A stretch of DNA of 64,000 nucleotides from Ahniella affigens. GTDB taxonomy: Bacteria > Pseudomonadota > Gammaproteobacteria > Xanthomonadales > Ahniellaceae. The stretch covers positions 4,929,001 through 4,993,000 of the forward strand of contig NZ_CP027860.1 of assembly GCF_003015185.1 (NCBI RefSeq), given 5' to 3'. The position numbers and the translations under genes were made by a program. Below the pieces are notes generated by a model. The model ran no database searches and was not told the origin of the DNA. It was given only the letters and a program-made list of their open reading frames with translations. Shown here one piece after another: positions 46,792 through 55,487 of this stretch. Position 1 is the first letter of the stretch, and every line of letters starts with the position of its first letter.

Positions 46792-49770
46792 ATGAAGCGA
46801 CTCGCAAGGTTTTGCGCGGTGGTGCTGTGCCTTTTTTCCGCGCACGTGATGGCGGCAGCAAGCACCGACAGTAGTCAGTTCGTTGTCGTCAAGTATCGGA
46901 ACCAGGCACAGCTGCAAGCGGCCGCTTCGCAGTTCCAGCATTTGATCGTCGACTCGAAGAGTCGCGAGTTTCGCACCGAGGCCAACGCCGCCGACATTCT
47001 GGCGCTGCGAGAAGCCAGCTTTGAAGTGAGCGTGGACCGCGTGCTCACCGACAAGTTGCAAGCCTTCGAGACGGCAGTGCGGCTCGCCGGCAGCGCGAAG
47101 AGCATTCCCGGATACACGTGCTATCGCACCGTTGAAGAAACCTATACGACCATGAACAGCTTGGTCGCCAGCAAGCCAAACCTGGCGAGCATCATCGATA
47201 TCGGCCCGAGTTTCGAAAAAAACCGGAATGCGGCACTCGGCTACACAATGAAGGTGCTGCGCATCACTAACAGCGCGACGGACGCAACGTTGCCGAACAA
47301 ACCAAACATGGTGGTGTTCGGGTCGATCCACGCGCGCGAGTACACACCCGCCGAACTGTTGACCCGATTCGGCGAATGGCTGATCAATGGCTACGGCACG
47401 GATTCCGAGGCGACCTGGCTCGTCGACAATTATCGCTTTCACCTCGTGCTGCAGGCGAACCCGGACGGCCGCAAGAAGGCCGAGGCTGGCTCGTCCTGGC
47501 GCAAGAACACCAACAACACGAACGGCAGCTGCTCAAGCTCCAGCTTTGGCACAGATTTGAACCGCAACTTTGCGTACCACTGGAGCACGGTCGCGGGCGG
47601 TTCGAGTGGCGACCCGTGCAACGAGACCTATCGCGGCCCAACCGCAGCGTCTGAACAAGAAACCCGCAACCTCATTCAATATGTTGCGGGCACCAAGGGC
47701 ACCGACGGCGCTTATACGGGCGGCATCTTTCCGGACCGTCGCGTCGATACGGTGTCAGTGGCCGCGCCGAGCGACTACCAGGGCATCTTCATGGACATTC
47801 ACAGCTATTCTCAGCTGGTCCTATGGCCCTGGGGAGACACGAGCACGGCGTCGCCCAATTCCGTGCCGCTGCGCACGCTTGGCCGACGTCTCGCCTGGTT
47901 CAATGGCTACACGCCACAGCAGTCGGCCCAGTTGTACGCCACCGATGGTGCGACCGATGACAACTTCTACGGCAGCCTGGGTGTGCCGGCCTACACAATC
48001 GAGCTGGGCGTTGCGTTCTTCGAATCCTGTACTACGTTCCAGAACACCACGCTGCCAAAAAATCTGGCTGCGCTCAAGTACGCTGCGCGCAATCTGAGCT
48101 CGCCCTACAACACGCCCGCCGGGCCGGATACTGTTTCGGTCAGCGCGTCGGCAACCACGGTCAGCCCAGGTGCGTCGGTCACGATCTCGGCCGTGGTCAA
48201 CGACAGCCGCTTCAATCAGACCAATGGCACCGAGACCATTCAGAACATTGCCTCCGCGACGGTCACCCTCGACAAGCTGCCGGGTAGCGTTGGCGCCACG
48301 CCAATCACGATGAGTGCGAGCGATGGCAGCTTCAATGCCAATACCGAAACGGTCACCGCAACCATATCGACGACCGGCCTCGCCGTCGGCCGGCACCTGG
48401 CTTATGTGCAAGCAACAGACGCCAGCGGCAAGGCGGGTACGCCGAATGCGGTCATCTTTACCATCGTGAGTGGAACCAATGCGGCGCCTGTTGCGAACTT
48501 CAGCGTGGTCACCAGCGGCTTGACGGCAACGTTCTCGGATTCGTCAACCGACGCCGATGGCAGCATTACGGCGCGCGCGTGGAATTTCGGCGACGGCAGC
48601 ACCAGCACCACCACCAACCCGAGCAAGACCTACTCGGCCGCCGGCACTTACAACGTGCAGCTGACAGTGACCGACAATGGTGGGCTGACGAACACAGTAA
48701 CGAAATCGGTGACGGTAACGGCCAGTACCAATGCGGCCCCGGTCGCGAACTTCAGCGTTGCAACGAGTGGCCTGACTGCGACATTCACCGACAGCTCGAC
48801 CGACAGCGACGGCACGATCGCGTCCCGCGCGTGGAACTTCGGTGACAGCACCACGAGCACCGCCATCAACCCAAGCAAGACCTATGCAGCGGCGGGCACC
48901 TACACCGTCACGCTCACGGTCACCGACAACGCCGGTGCGACCAACACCAAGTCGAGCAGCGTCACGGTGGCCAGCGGCGGAAACGTGCTGCAGAACGGAG
49001 TGGCGGTGACCGGCTTGGCGGCCGCTTTGAATGCTGAGCTGAGCTACACCATGGTGGTGCCCGCGGGGGCTGCCAACTTGAAGTTTGTCAGTAGCGGTGG
49101 CACCGGTGATGCCGATCTCTACGCGCGGTTTGGCGCCGTGTCGACCGATTCGGTCTATGACTGCCGATCCAATGGCAGCAGCAATGCCGAGACATGCACG
49201 ATTACGACCGCCCAGGCCGGCACCTACTACGTGCGGCTCAAAGCCTATGCTGCGTTCTCCGGTGTCAGCCTTACGGGCAGCTACACCGTTGCGGGTGTTC
49301 AGACGCAGATCCTGCTGAACCCAGGGTTTGAATCCGGCGCGACGACATGGACTGGCACGGCTGGCGCGATCAGCAATGCCGCCACCAAGACGCCCCGCAC
49401 TGGCAGCTACTACGCGTGGCTTGGCGGCAATGGCACCACGTCGACCGAAACGGTTTCCCAATCCATTGCGATTCCCGCGGGCAAGACCGCGGCGACGCTC
49501 GCGTTCTACTACAAGATCGATACGGCCGAGACCACCACCAGCACGCAGTACGACAAGCTGACGATTGCGGTGCTGAATAGTGGTGGGACGGTGGTGAAAA
49601 CCTGCTCAACTTTATCGAATCTAAACAAGAACACGGCGTATGCCGCGGGTGCCAATTGCGACCTCAGCGCCTACATCGGCCAGACGGTTAGCGTGCGGTT
49701 CAGTGCGACCGAAGACTCGTCTGCGCAGACGTCGTTTGTGCTCGATGATGTCGCGCTCAATGTGCAGTGA
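46792..49770 (+). CDS. Secreted M14 zinc carboxypeptidase with PKD and PPC domains
   Basis: This is a 992-residue extracellular metallocarboxypeptidase. A signal peptide (KRLARFCAVVLCLFSAHVMA) and a prodomain come first. The M14 catalytic domain has zinc ligands H180 and E183 (HAREY) and H337 (DIHSYS), with the catalytic Glu404 (YTIELG). NPDGR and DLNRNFAYHW are also present. A strand-rich linker (485-560) leads to two PKD domains (about 563-735, WNFGDGSTS and WNFGDSTTS). A PPC domain follows (about 745-840), then a C-terminal jelly-roll-like domain. Extra domains suggest binding to polymers or cell surfaces. The PPC domain is close in sequence to that of the M4 protease at 13.4 kb. Confidence 0.93.
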   Translation: MKRLARFCAVVLCLFSAHVMAAASTDSSQFVVVKYRNQAQLQAAASQFQHLIVDSKSREFRTEANAADILALREASFEVSVDRVLTDKLQAFETAVRLAGSAKSIPGYTCYRTVEETYTTMNSLVASKPNLASIIDIGPSFEKNRNAALGYTMKVLRITNSATDATLPNKPNMVVFGSIHAREYTPAELLTRFGEWLINGYGTDSEATWLVDNYRFHLVLQANPDGRKKAEAGSSWRKNTNNTNGSCSSSSFGTDLNRNFAYHWSTVAGGSSGDPCNETYRGPTAASEQETRNLIQYVAGTKGTDGAYTGGIFPDRRVDTVSVAAPSDYQGIFMDIHSYSQLVLWPWGDTSTASPNSVPLRTLGRRLAWFNGYTPQQSAQLYATDGATDDNFYGSLGVPAYTIELGVAFFESCTTFQNTTLPKNLAALKYAARNLSSPYNTPAGPDTVSVSASATTVSPGASVTISAVVNDSRFNQTNGTETIQNIASATVTLDKLPGSVGATPITMSASDGSFNANTETVTATISTTGLAVGRHLAYVQATDASGKAGTPNAVIFTIVSGTNAAPVANFSVVTSGLTATFSDSSTDADGSITARAWNFGDGSTSTTTNPSKTYSAAGTYNVQLTVTDNGGLTNTVTKSVTVTASTNAAPVANFSVATSGLTATFTDSSTDSDGTIASRAWNFGDSTTSTAINPSKTYAAAGTYTVTLTVTDNAGATNTKSSSVTVASGGNVLQNGVAVTGLAAALNAELSYTMVVPAGAANLKFVSSGGTGDADLYARFGAVSTDSVYDCRSNGSSNAETCTITTAQAGTYYVRLKAYAAFSGVSLTGSYTVAGVQTQILLNPGFESGATTWTGTAGAISNAATKTPRTGSYYAWLGGNGTTSTETVSQSIAIPAGKTAATLAFYYKIDTAETTTSTQYDKLTIAVLNSGGTVVKTCSTLSNLNKNTAYAAGANCDLSAYIGQTVSVRFSATEDSSAQTSFVLDDVALNVQ

Positions 49771-49799
49771 TTGCTCACTGATCAGCGGGTGATCGTACG

Positions 49800-49823
49800 A
49801 AGGGCGCCCTGAATTGGCGCCCT
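49800..49823 (+). terminator. Intrinsic terminator after the M14 peptidase gene
   Basis: The stem AAGGGCGCC/GGCGCCCTT with a 6-base loop is followed by TGTTTTC and lies 30 bases after the stop codon. Confidence 0.85.
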
Positions 49824-49956
49824 TTGTTTTCTGGACCCTGGATCGCGACGCCCCTTGTTCTGCGTGGTCTCTTGCCGACAGGAATACGCTCAGTGCTGCG
49901 TTGATCCAATGGTCTGGTAAACGACGGTTGTTTGGGCGCTTACGGGCCAGCTCTGG

Positions 49957-50541
49957 TCACGCGTCGATGCCCGCATCGCAAATAGCTTGCTCCAGCGCCG
50001 CAGCAGCGTTTGCCAGCAATGGTTTGCCCTGAAGGGCAATCCGCTGATCGGCTGCCGTTTCAGAACGATGCGCGCTGCCAGTATCGGCGGCGCTGAATCG
50101 GTTTCGCCAGTTTGCCGTGTCATGGCTCAGCTCTTGAAAGGTTGGATGCTCCAGGTAGCGGGATTTCGGTTTGGTGCCTGCCGCAGTACTACGCCGAACC
50201 CCGAGCTGGGAGGCGCCCATAACCCCGACCAAGACACCTAGAATTAGCGCTGCGACCATACTCAGTGTCTGCGCTGTGTCCGAAGTAGGCCCAAATGCTG
50301 CCAGCAGCAACTTGGCCAGCAGGAGTGAGCTGAACACCGCCCCAATCAGGATCGCCGCGTCCGGAACCCGCCGCTGTTCGTGGTGCTGGTAACAATACCC
50401 GCACCGCGGAATGATGACGACGACGACGCGCTCATCCCGATTGGACCAGAACGGAAATGCGAGCGAATGCAGGTCGGCTTGGCGCGCTTGGCAATACCAA
50501 CAAGGACTCTTCGGTGCTTCGGTGGCAATGGCGTTGTTCAT
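49957..50541 (-). CDS. Hypothetical zinc-ribbon-like membrane protein
   Basis: This is a 194-residue protein. CxxC pairs at C14/C17 and C47/C50, in SPCWYC and IPRCGYCYQHH, resemble a zinc ribbon. Two membrane helices follow (about 62-85 and 90-112, ending ALILGVLVGVMGASQLG), and then a hydrophilic tail. The ATG at 50541 was preferred over a TTG three codons upstream. No family is recognised. It faces the end of the M14 peptidase gene. Confidence 0.65.
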   Translation of the reverse strand: MNNAIATEAPKSPCWYCQARQADLHSLAFPFWSNRDERVVVVIIPRCGYCYQHHEQRRVPDAAILIGAVFSSLLLAKLLLAAFGPTSDTAQTLSMVAALILGVLVGVMGASQLGVRRSTAAGTKPKSRYLEHPTFQELSHDTANWRNRFSAADTGSAHRSETAADQRIALQGKPLLANAAAALEQAICDAGIDA

Positions 50542-50550
50542 GGCAAGCAA

Positions 50551-50918
50551 CCCGAACTTTGTCGCGAGTCAGCTTAGCGTGACGGGCCCCAATTGGCGAG
50601 CGGGTGGGAGCGGATTGCGGGTGTCCGAAGTGACTCTGCCCTCGACTGGTCCAATCGAGGAATTGGTTAAGTCTGTTTCAGCGCGCGGAGTGCTTGCGGT
50701 TTCCGAACGGGTTTGGCGACCATGATCTCGGGTTCGATGATTCGGGCACCATCGCCTCGCGCGATGGTCCGCTTGACCTCATTGCGGATTCAAATTGTGA
50801 TCACGCGTCGCGCCGCAACGGGCAACGCGCCCCCTGCCAAATGACACTCACCGTTCGGCTGGATTGGCGCGATGCTTTGGCTACCAAATGGGGTACGAAT
50901 CAACACACGGAGACGTCC
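50551..50918. other. Gene-free stretch before the NGFE-tail secreted protein
   Basis: Frames are open across it but with no ribosome site or conserved features. It should include the promoter of the 50919 gene. Confidence 0.4.
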
Positions 50919-51662
50919 ATGCGATTGCCAGTGCTGTTGTTGCTCATGTCGGCTGGGGCTACCCACGCTGCACCAGTGTTCGTGCAGAATTTCAGCGGCG
51001 GAACCTGCACCACCATTGCCGGTGGTTCGGCCAACTACATCCTCTTTCCAAACGATACCGCGACCGTGGGTAATCTGTTGGTCGTCGTTACCGCCACCGA
51101 CAGCACCGGTGCCGTGAACATTGTCGATTCTGCTGGCAATACGTACGCCTCGGTGGGCAATGTCTCGCAAGCAATTTCCGGCGGGACGGTCGCGATGCAG
51201 GTCTTTGTGACGCGTCTGCAAAGTGCCCCCGTGTCGGTGACGGTGTCGATTGCCAGCGGCGGCACCAATGGCCGGGAGCTCTGCGGCATTGGCGAGGAGT
51301 TCAGCGGCAACAGTCCGGCGGCGCCATTTGTCGAGCGGAGCGGGTTTCAGTTTGGTGATAGTGCCGACCCGCTAACGGTTGCGATTTCGCAACCCACTGC
51401 GACCGCGAATCAGACTTTGGTAGCGTCGTTCGCCCGCTACAATTTTCCGGGCGGCAGCGGCATTCAGCCCTACCCTTTGCACGCGCAGGTATTCAGCAAC
51501 ACCAATGCGGAGCTGAGTCTCGACATTGGCTCTGGCCCAGCGTTGACAGCCGGCCAGCTGTACGCGCGTCAGTTCGACCCCAACGTGCCGATCCCTTATC
51601 TTGGCGTCGCGGTCACGTTGCTGCCGATTCCAGACAATCTGTTTGCGAATGGGTTCGAGTAA
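50919..51662 (+). CDS. Secreted protein with C-terminal LFANGFE tail
   Basis: This 247-residue exported protein has a signal peptide MRLPVLLLLMSAGATHAAP and Shine-Dalgarno GGAG upstream. The mature chain is beta-rich, with Gly, Ser, Thr and Ala repeats, as in extracellular adhesin- or lectin-like domains. It ends IPDNLFANGFE. No catalytic motif is visible. The CPBP protease gene follows 21 bases later on the same strand and may be co-transcribed. Confidence 0.78.
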   Translation: MRLPVLLLLMSAGATHAAPVFVQNFSGGTCTTIAGGSANYILFPNDTATVGNLLVVVTATDSTGAVNIVDSAGNTYASVGNVSQAISGGTVAMQVFVTRLQSAPVSVTVSIASGGTNGRELCGIGEEFSGNSPAAPFVERSGFQFGDSADPLTVAISQPTATANQTLVASFARYNFPGGSGIQPYPLHAQVFSNTNAELSLDIGSGPALTAGQLYARQFDPNVPIPYLGVAVTLLPIPDNLFANGFE

Positions 51663-51683
51663 TCAGCGTATGGAGTGCCCCGT

Positions 51684-52355
51684 ATGAGTGAATCCGTCTC
51701 GCGCAGATCGCCGCAGTGGTTGCTGGAAATAGCGTTGTTCGTGCTGATTGTCGTGGGTGATGCGGTTGGCTGGTTGCCGATTTCGCAGACACTCTATTTG
51801 GTGCCGTTGATTGCGCTGGCGCTGTATTGGTCACGGCAGCGTTGGGCATCGATCGGATTCTCGCGGCCACCAAAGCTTCTTCAGGCCATCCTGATCGGTA
51901 TCGCGATCGGCATCGCGATGGAGTGCTTTGCGGTCTTCGTGACAACGCCCCTGATCAGCCACGCATTCGGTGTTGAGCCAGACTATTCCGAGTTGAAGGC
52001 CATCCAAGGCAATCTCCTGCTGCTCGCATTGTTTTTGGGCTTGTCTTGGGTCTTGGCAGCGTTTGGCGAGGAGATTTGCTTTCGCGGCTTCCTGATGCAT
52101 CGGTTGGCTGGCCTGTTCGGGAATTCGCGTTGGGCCTGGGGTTGGAGCCTCGTGCTGTCCAGCACACTGTTTGGCTGGGGCCACACCGAGCAAGGCATCA
52201 GCGGCTGGGTCCAAGAGGGACTCAGTGGCTTCTTGCTCGGCGTGGTGTTCTTGGCCACGGGTCGCAACTTGACGGTCCCGATTGTCGCGCATGGTGTGTC
52301 GAATACCGTCGCGTTCGTGCTGATCTACTTCGGTCGGTACCCAGGGCTCGGTTGA
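51684..52355 (+). CDS. CPBP family intramembrane metalloprotease
   Basis: This 223-residue protein has about six membrane helices. The CPBP/CAAX-type motifs are E129-E130-x3-R134 in FGEEICFRGFL, H167 in FGWGH, and the final HGVSNT with a third His/Asn. Bacterial CPBP proteases act in bacteriocin maturation, self-immunity or signalling. The ATG at 51684 with GGAG upstream was chosen. Context with the NGFE-tail gene just upstream could mean that it processes that protein; this is speculation. Confidence 0.9.
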   Translation: MSESVSRRSPQWLLEIALFVLIVVGDAVGWLPISQTLYLVPLIALALYWSRQRWASIGFSRPPKLLQAILIGIAIGIAMECFAVFVTTPLISHAFGVEPDYSELKAIQGNLLLLALFLGLSWVLAAFGEEICFRGFLMHRLAGLFGNSRWAWGWSLVLSSTLFGWGHTEQGISGWVQEGLSGFLLGVVFLATGRNLTVPIVAHGVSNTVAFVLIYFGRYPGLG

Positions 52356-52442
52356 TCACGGCAGCGATGCGGCGCTGCTGCAGCCTTTGGCGCAGACCGT
52401 GACTCGGTTCGAACTGAAAGTCCAGAGCGGACTGAATCAGCG

Positions 52443-52468
52443 CCTGCCCTGACGAATGTCAGGGCAGG
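52443..52468. other. Perfect 11-bp hairpin between convergent genes
   Basis: CCTGCCCTGAC and GTCAGGGCAGG form a stem around a GAAT loop, 88 bases after the CPBP gene. No T-run follows in either direction, so it is not a classical terminator, though it may block transcription or exonucleases. Confidence 0.45.
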
Positions 52469-52506
52469 ACGGTACTTCACATGCGATGAGAGCGCCGGGC
52501 GCCTTA

Positions 52507-52660
52507 GGGAGGGTCTGAATAAGTCCATCCTGGACTTTCAGACCCGCACCGAGTCCGGCACGTGTCCGGACTCGGTGCTCCAGAATCAAGCACTTGCGTG
52601 CTTGATTCTGGGCGGGCCATCCATGGCCCGCATCGCCTCTGAACTTGTTCAGAGGCTCCT
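52507..52660. repeat. Multi-hairpin dispersed repeat, copy 2 (inverted)
   Basis: The reverse complement of this stretch matches the copy at 18568-18696 in the order GATGGCCCGCCCAGAAT, AGCACGCAAGTGCT, GTCCGGACACGTGCCGGACT, AGTCCAGGATGGACT and CAGACCCTCCC. An additional hairpin (GAGCCTCTGAACAAG/CTTGTTCAGAGGC-type) extends it at the right end. It lies between convergent genes, which tolerate insertion. Confidence 0.65.
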
Positions 52661-52699
52661 TAGACAGCGATTTCAAGTCTCACGATCGCCCTATAGCGA

Positions 52700-53995
52700 T
52701 CAAAGACAGCACCCACAAACTGACTGGACCCCGGGCTCGGTCGTGGTCCATTGTCCTTTCCACGTTCGCAATGCCACCGCACAAACGGCTGGACACTTCG
52801 TCTTGGCGTCGTTGTTGCTGAAGATCGGTCCGGCGTTGATGTCTTGGCAGGCTTGTGTTGGGACGCCAAAGCCCAGGAACCAGGAGAAGTCCAATGACTT
52901 GTGTCCGGTCAAGATCGATGGTGTGCCAATTTTCGCATCACCCTTCGGCGCGCCCCCGCCGGGCGTATTGCCGTTGGCGTCGCGTTGCGCGTAAGCGTGA
53001 CAGGTAATGCAGGAGGCCTCCTGCGGTTTCACTTGGGCATTGAACTCGGTAAACGAGTTGCCCAGCATGGCGTTGCTCGTCTCGGGTTGATTGAACTCGG
53101 TTTGAGTACCAGTCAGTCGATAGTTCTGGAATGCCGGGTCGAGCGCTGTACCGGCATCCGTGAACAGAGCCTGCAAAGCGGGCGTCGTGTTGGTGTTGCG
53201 GCCATCGGACTCGGCCGGGTCGGACCCCCAAGGGTCGTAGCAGGCGTTGTAGAGCGCTAAGTTGCATCGATTAGGATTAGTGATGGCGTACTGCGGCTCA
53301 AAGGTGGCCCACAGCCAGTTCGGATACAACTTTGAGCTGATATGCACGGATGCCATGGCATAGCAGACCCCTTCGATCTCTTCGAGGTAGATTTGCCCGT
53401 TCCGTTTGGTGCAGTCGAATTTCGCATTGGTGAACGACGATGCGGGGACCCAGTCGACCTTTACTTCGATGGCCTTGGTTGGGAAGGTGATTGTGCCCTT
53501 CTGGCTGAATAGATAATCGGTTTGTCCATTTGCGGAGAGCAAGCCCTTCGGACGCGCGTAATCCATTTCCGGCTGATTGACGGTGACCTCTTCGCAGAAC
53601 ACCGGCTTGGTGCTGAGGTTGGTTGGAACAAATGGATCAAGCAAGTGTTTGTCGCCACTAACCGTCATTGGCGAGCAGCCCTGTGTGCGTTTCGGATCGT
53701 CTGAGCCCGAACCATTGCGCAACTGGCTTTGATGGAAGCGGCCAAATCCCTTGCAGTCCGATGGATTGTTCAAGCACGCCTGGGTTGTCCATGTTTCCCA
53801 AGTCAGGGCGCCCGAGCTGGCTTTGCAATTCATGGCGACAAAGATCCGCCAAGCCGTTTCCTCCTGCGTGGCCAGGGGCGCAGTTGGAAAGGCGCAGGCA
53901 TCATTGGCGGCAGCGGGCTTCTCTGCCGCATGCGCAGTGAGTGCAATACAGAAGACGGCGAGGAGCGCCGCCATCGAAATGTGACGGTTGATCAT
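52700..53995 (-). CDS. Secreted CXXCH protein with C-terminal mannan-binding lectin-like domain
   Basis: This 431-residue exported protein has GGAG before the ATG at 53995 and a signal peptide ending AHA/AE near residue 24. The body is unassigned (ETAWRIFVAMNCKA, PNWLWATFEPQ). A heme-c-type motif C329-ITC-H333 sits inside NAQVKPQEASCITCHAYAQR. The last 45 residues, AGPIFSNNDAKTKCPAVC then WKGQWTTTEPGVQSVCGCC, match the mannan-binding lectin pattern (W-x-GQW and SVCGC). A single heme site plus a sugar-binding tail is unusual; a c-type cytochrome relative that binds cell-wall glycans is the simplest reading. Confidence 0.75.
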   Translation of the reverse strand: MINRHISMAALLAVFCIALTAHAAEKPAAANDACAFPTAPLATQEETAWRIFVAMNCKASSGALTWETWTTQACLNNPSDCKGFGRFHQSQLRNGSGSDDPKRTQGCSPMTVSGDKHLLDPFVPTNLSTKPVFCEEVTVNQPEMDYARPKGLLSANGQTDYLFSQKGTITFPTKAIEVKVDWVPASSFTNAKFDCTKRNGQIYLEEIEGVCYAMASVHISSKLYPNWLWATFEPQYAITNPNRCNLALYNACYDPWGSDPAESDGRNTNTTPALQALFTDAGTALDPAFQNYRLTGTQTEFNQPETSNAMLGNSFTEFNAQVKPQEASCITCHAYAQRDANGNTPGGGAPKGDAKIGTPSILTGHKSLDFSWFLGFGVPTQACQDINAGPIFSNNDAKTKCPAVCAVALRTWKGQWTTTEPGVQSVCGCCL

Positions 53996-54118
53996 AGCGT
54001 TCTCCGAGTGGAAGCCGGCCGGCTCATACCGGTCGGAGCGCCAGCCTGGAATGGGCGTCGGCACTAAGCGTTATCAGACCGCGTTACCGCGTTTCGTGTC
54101 GGCTCGATTCGGTGTCAC

Positions 54119-55400
54119 TTTGGCGTCGCGAACTTTGTGGGAGCGCCTTTAGGCGCGAATCAATCTTGCGATCGTGCTGGATCAAGCCAAGATTGATTCG
54201 CGGCTGAAGCCGCTCCTACAGGTTGGCGGCAGAACCGAAGCCGCGGTAGCCGAAGGGTATTGCCAATGACGTCGCGAACCTTGTGGGAGCGCCTTTAGGC
54301 GCGAATCAAACTGGCGATCTGGTTGGGTCAGGGCAAGATTGATTCGCGGCTGAAGCCGCTCTTACAGGTTGGCAGCAGAACCAAAGCCGCGGTAGCCGAA
54401 GGGTAATGCCAATGACGTCGCGAACCTTGTGGGAGCGCCTTTAGGCGCAAATCAGTCTCGCGATCGGGCTGGGTCAGGGCAAGATTGATTCGCGGCTGAA
54501 GCCGCTCCTACAGGTTGGCGGCAGAACCGAAGCCGCGGTAGCCGAAGGGTATTGCCAATGACGTCGCGAACCTTGTGGGAGCACCGTTAGGCGCGAATCA
54601 ATCTGGCGATCGGGCTCGGTCAGGGCAAGATTGGTTCGCGGCTGAAGCCGCTCCTACAGGTTGGCGGCGGAACCGAAGCCGCGGTAGCCGAAGGGTATTG
54701 CCAATGACGTCGCGAACCTTGTGGGAGCGCCTTTAGGCGCGAACCAGTCTCGCGATCGGGCTGGGTCAGGGCAAGATTGATTCGCGGCTGAAGCCGCTCC
54801 TACAGGTTGGCGGCAGAACCGAAGCCGCGGTAGCCGAAGGGAATTGCCAATGACGTCGCGAACCTTGTGGGAGCGCCTTTAGGCGCGAATCAATCTCTCG
54901 TTCGGGCTCGGTCAGGGCAAGATTGATTCGCGGCTGAAGCCGCTCCTACAGGTTGGCGGCAGAACCGAAGCCGCGGTAGCCGAAGGGTATTGCCAATGAC
55001 GTCGCGAACCTTGTGGGAGCGCCTTTAGGCGCGAATCAATCTCGCGATCGGGCTGGGTCGGGGCAAGATTGATTCGCGGCTGAAGCCGCTCTTACAGGTT
55101 GGCAGCAGAACCGAAGCCGCGGTAGCCGAAGGGTAATGCCAATGACGTCGCGAACCTTGTGGGAGCGCCTTTAGGCGCGAATCAGTCTCGCGATCGGGCT
55201 GGGTCAGGGCAAGATTGGTTCGCGGCTGAAGCCGCTCCTACAGGTTGGCGGCGGAACCGAAGCCGCGGTAGCCGAAGGGTATTGCCAATGACGTCGCGAA
55301 CCTTGTGGGAGCGCCTTTAGGCGCGAACCAGTCTCGCGATCGGGCTGGGTCAGGGCAAGATTGATTCGCGGCTGAAGCCGCTCCCACAAACTGGCGATCG
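54119..55400. repeat. Tandem array of nine 146-bp REP-containing units
   Basis: The landmark TTTAGGCGC recurs at a spacing of exactly 146 bases nine times, from 54148 to 55316 (position 4 reads GTTAGGCGC). Each unit holds two REP-like palindromes facing each other (GTGGGAGCGCCTTTAGGCGC and GATTCGCGGCTGAAGCCGCT). A constant spacer GAAGCCGCGGTAGCCGAAGG joins to the next unit. Copies differ by only a few bases, so the array expanded recently or is kept uniform. It fills the gap between 53996 and 55487 and contains no gene. Confidence 0.95.
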
Positions 55401-55487
55401 ACCCGCTACCGGTGCGGCGCAATTGACGTGATTACTCTCGCCGATTGGCGTAAACACTCACTGTCGTCTTCCAAGGAGCTGCTCGCC

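Noticed and set aside
54119-55400. CRISPR-like array
   Set aside because: The period is 146 bases with nearly identical whole units and no variable spacers, so it is a tandem repeat and not a CRISPR.
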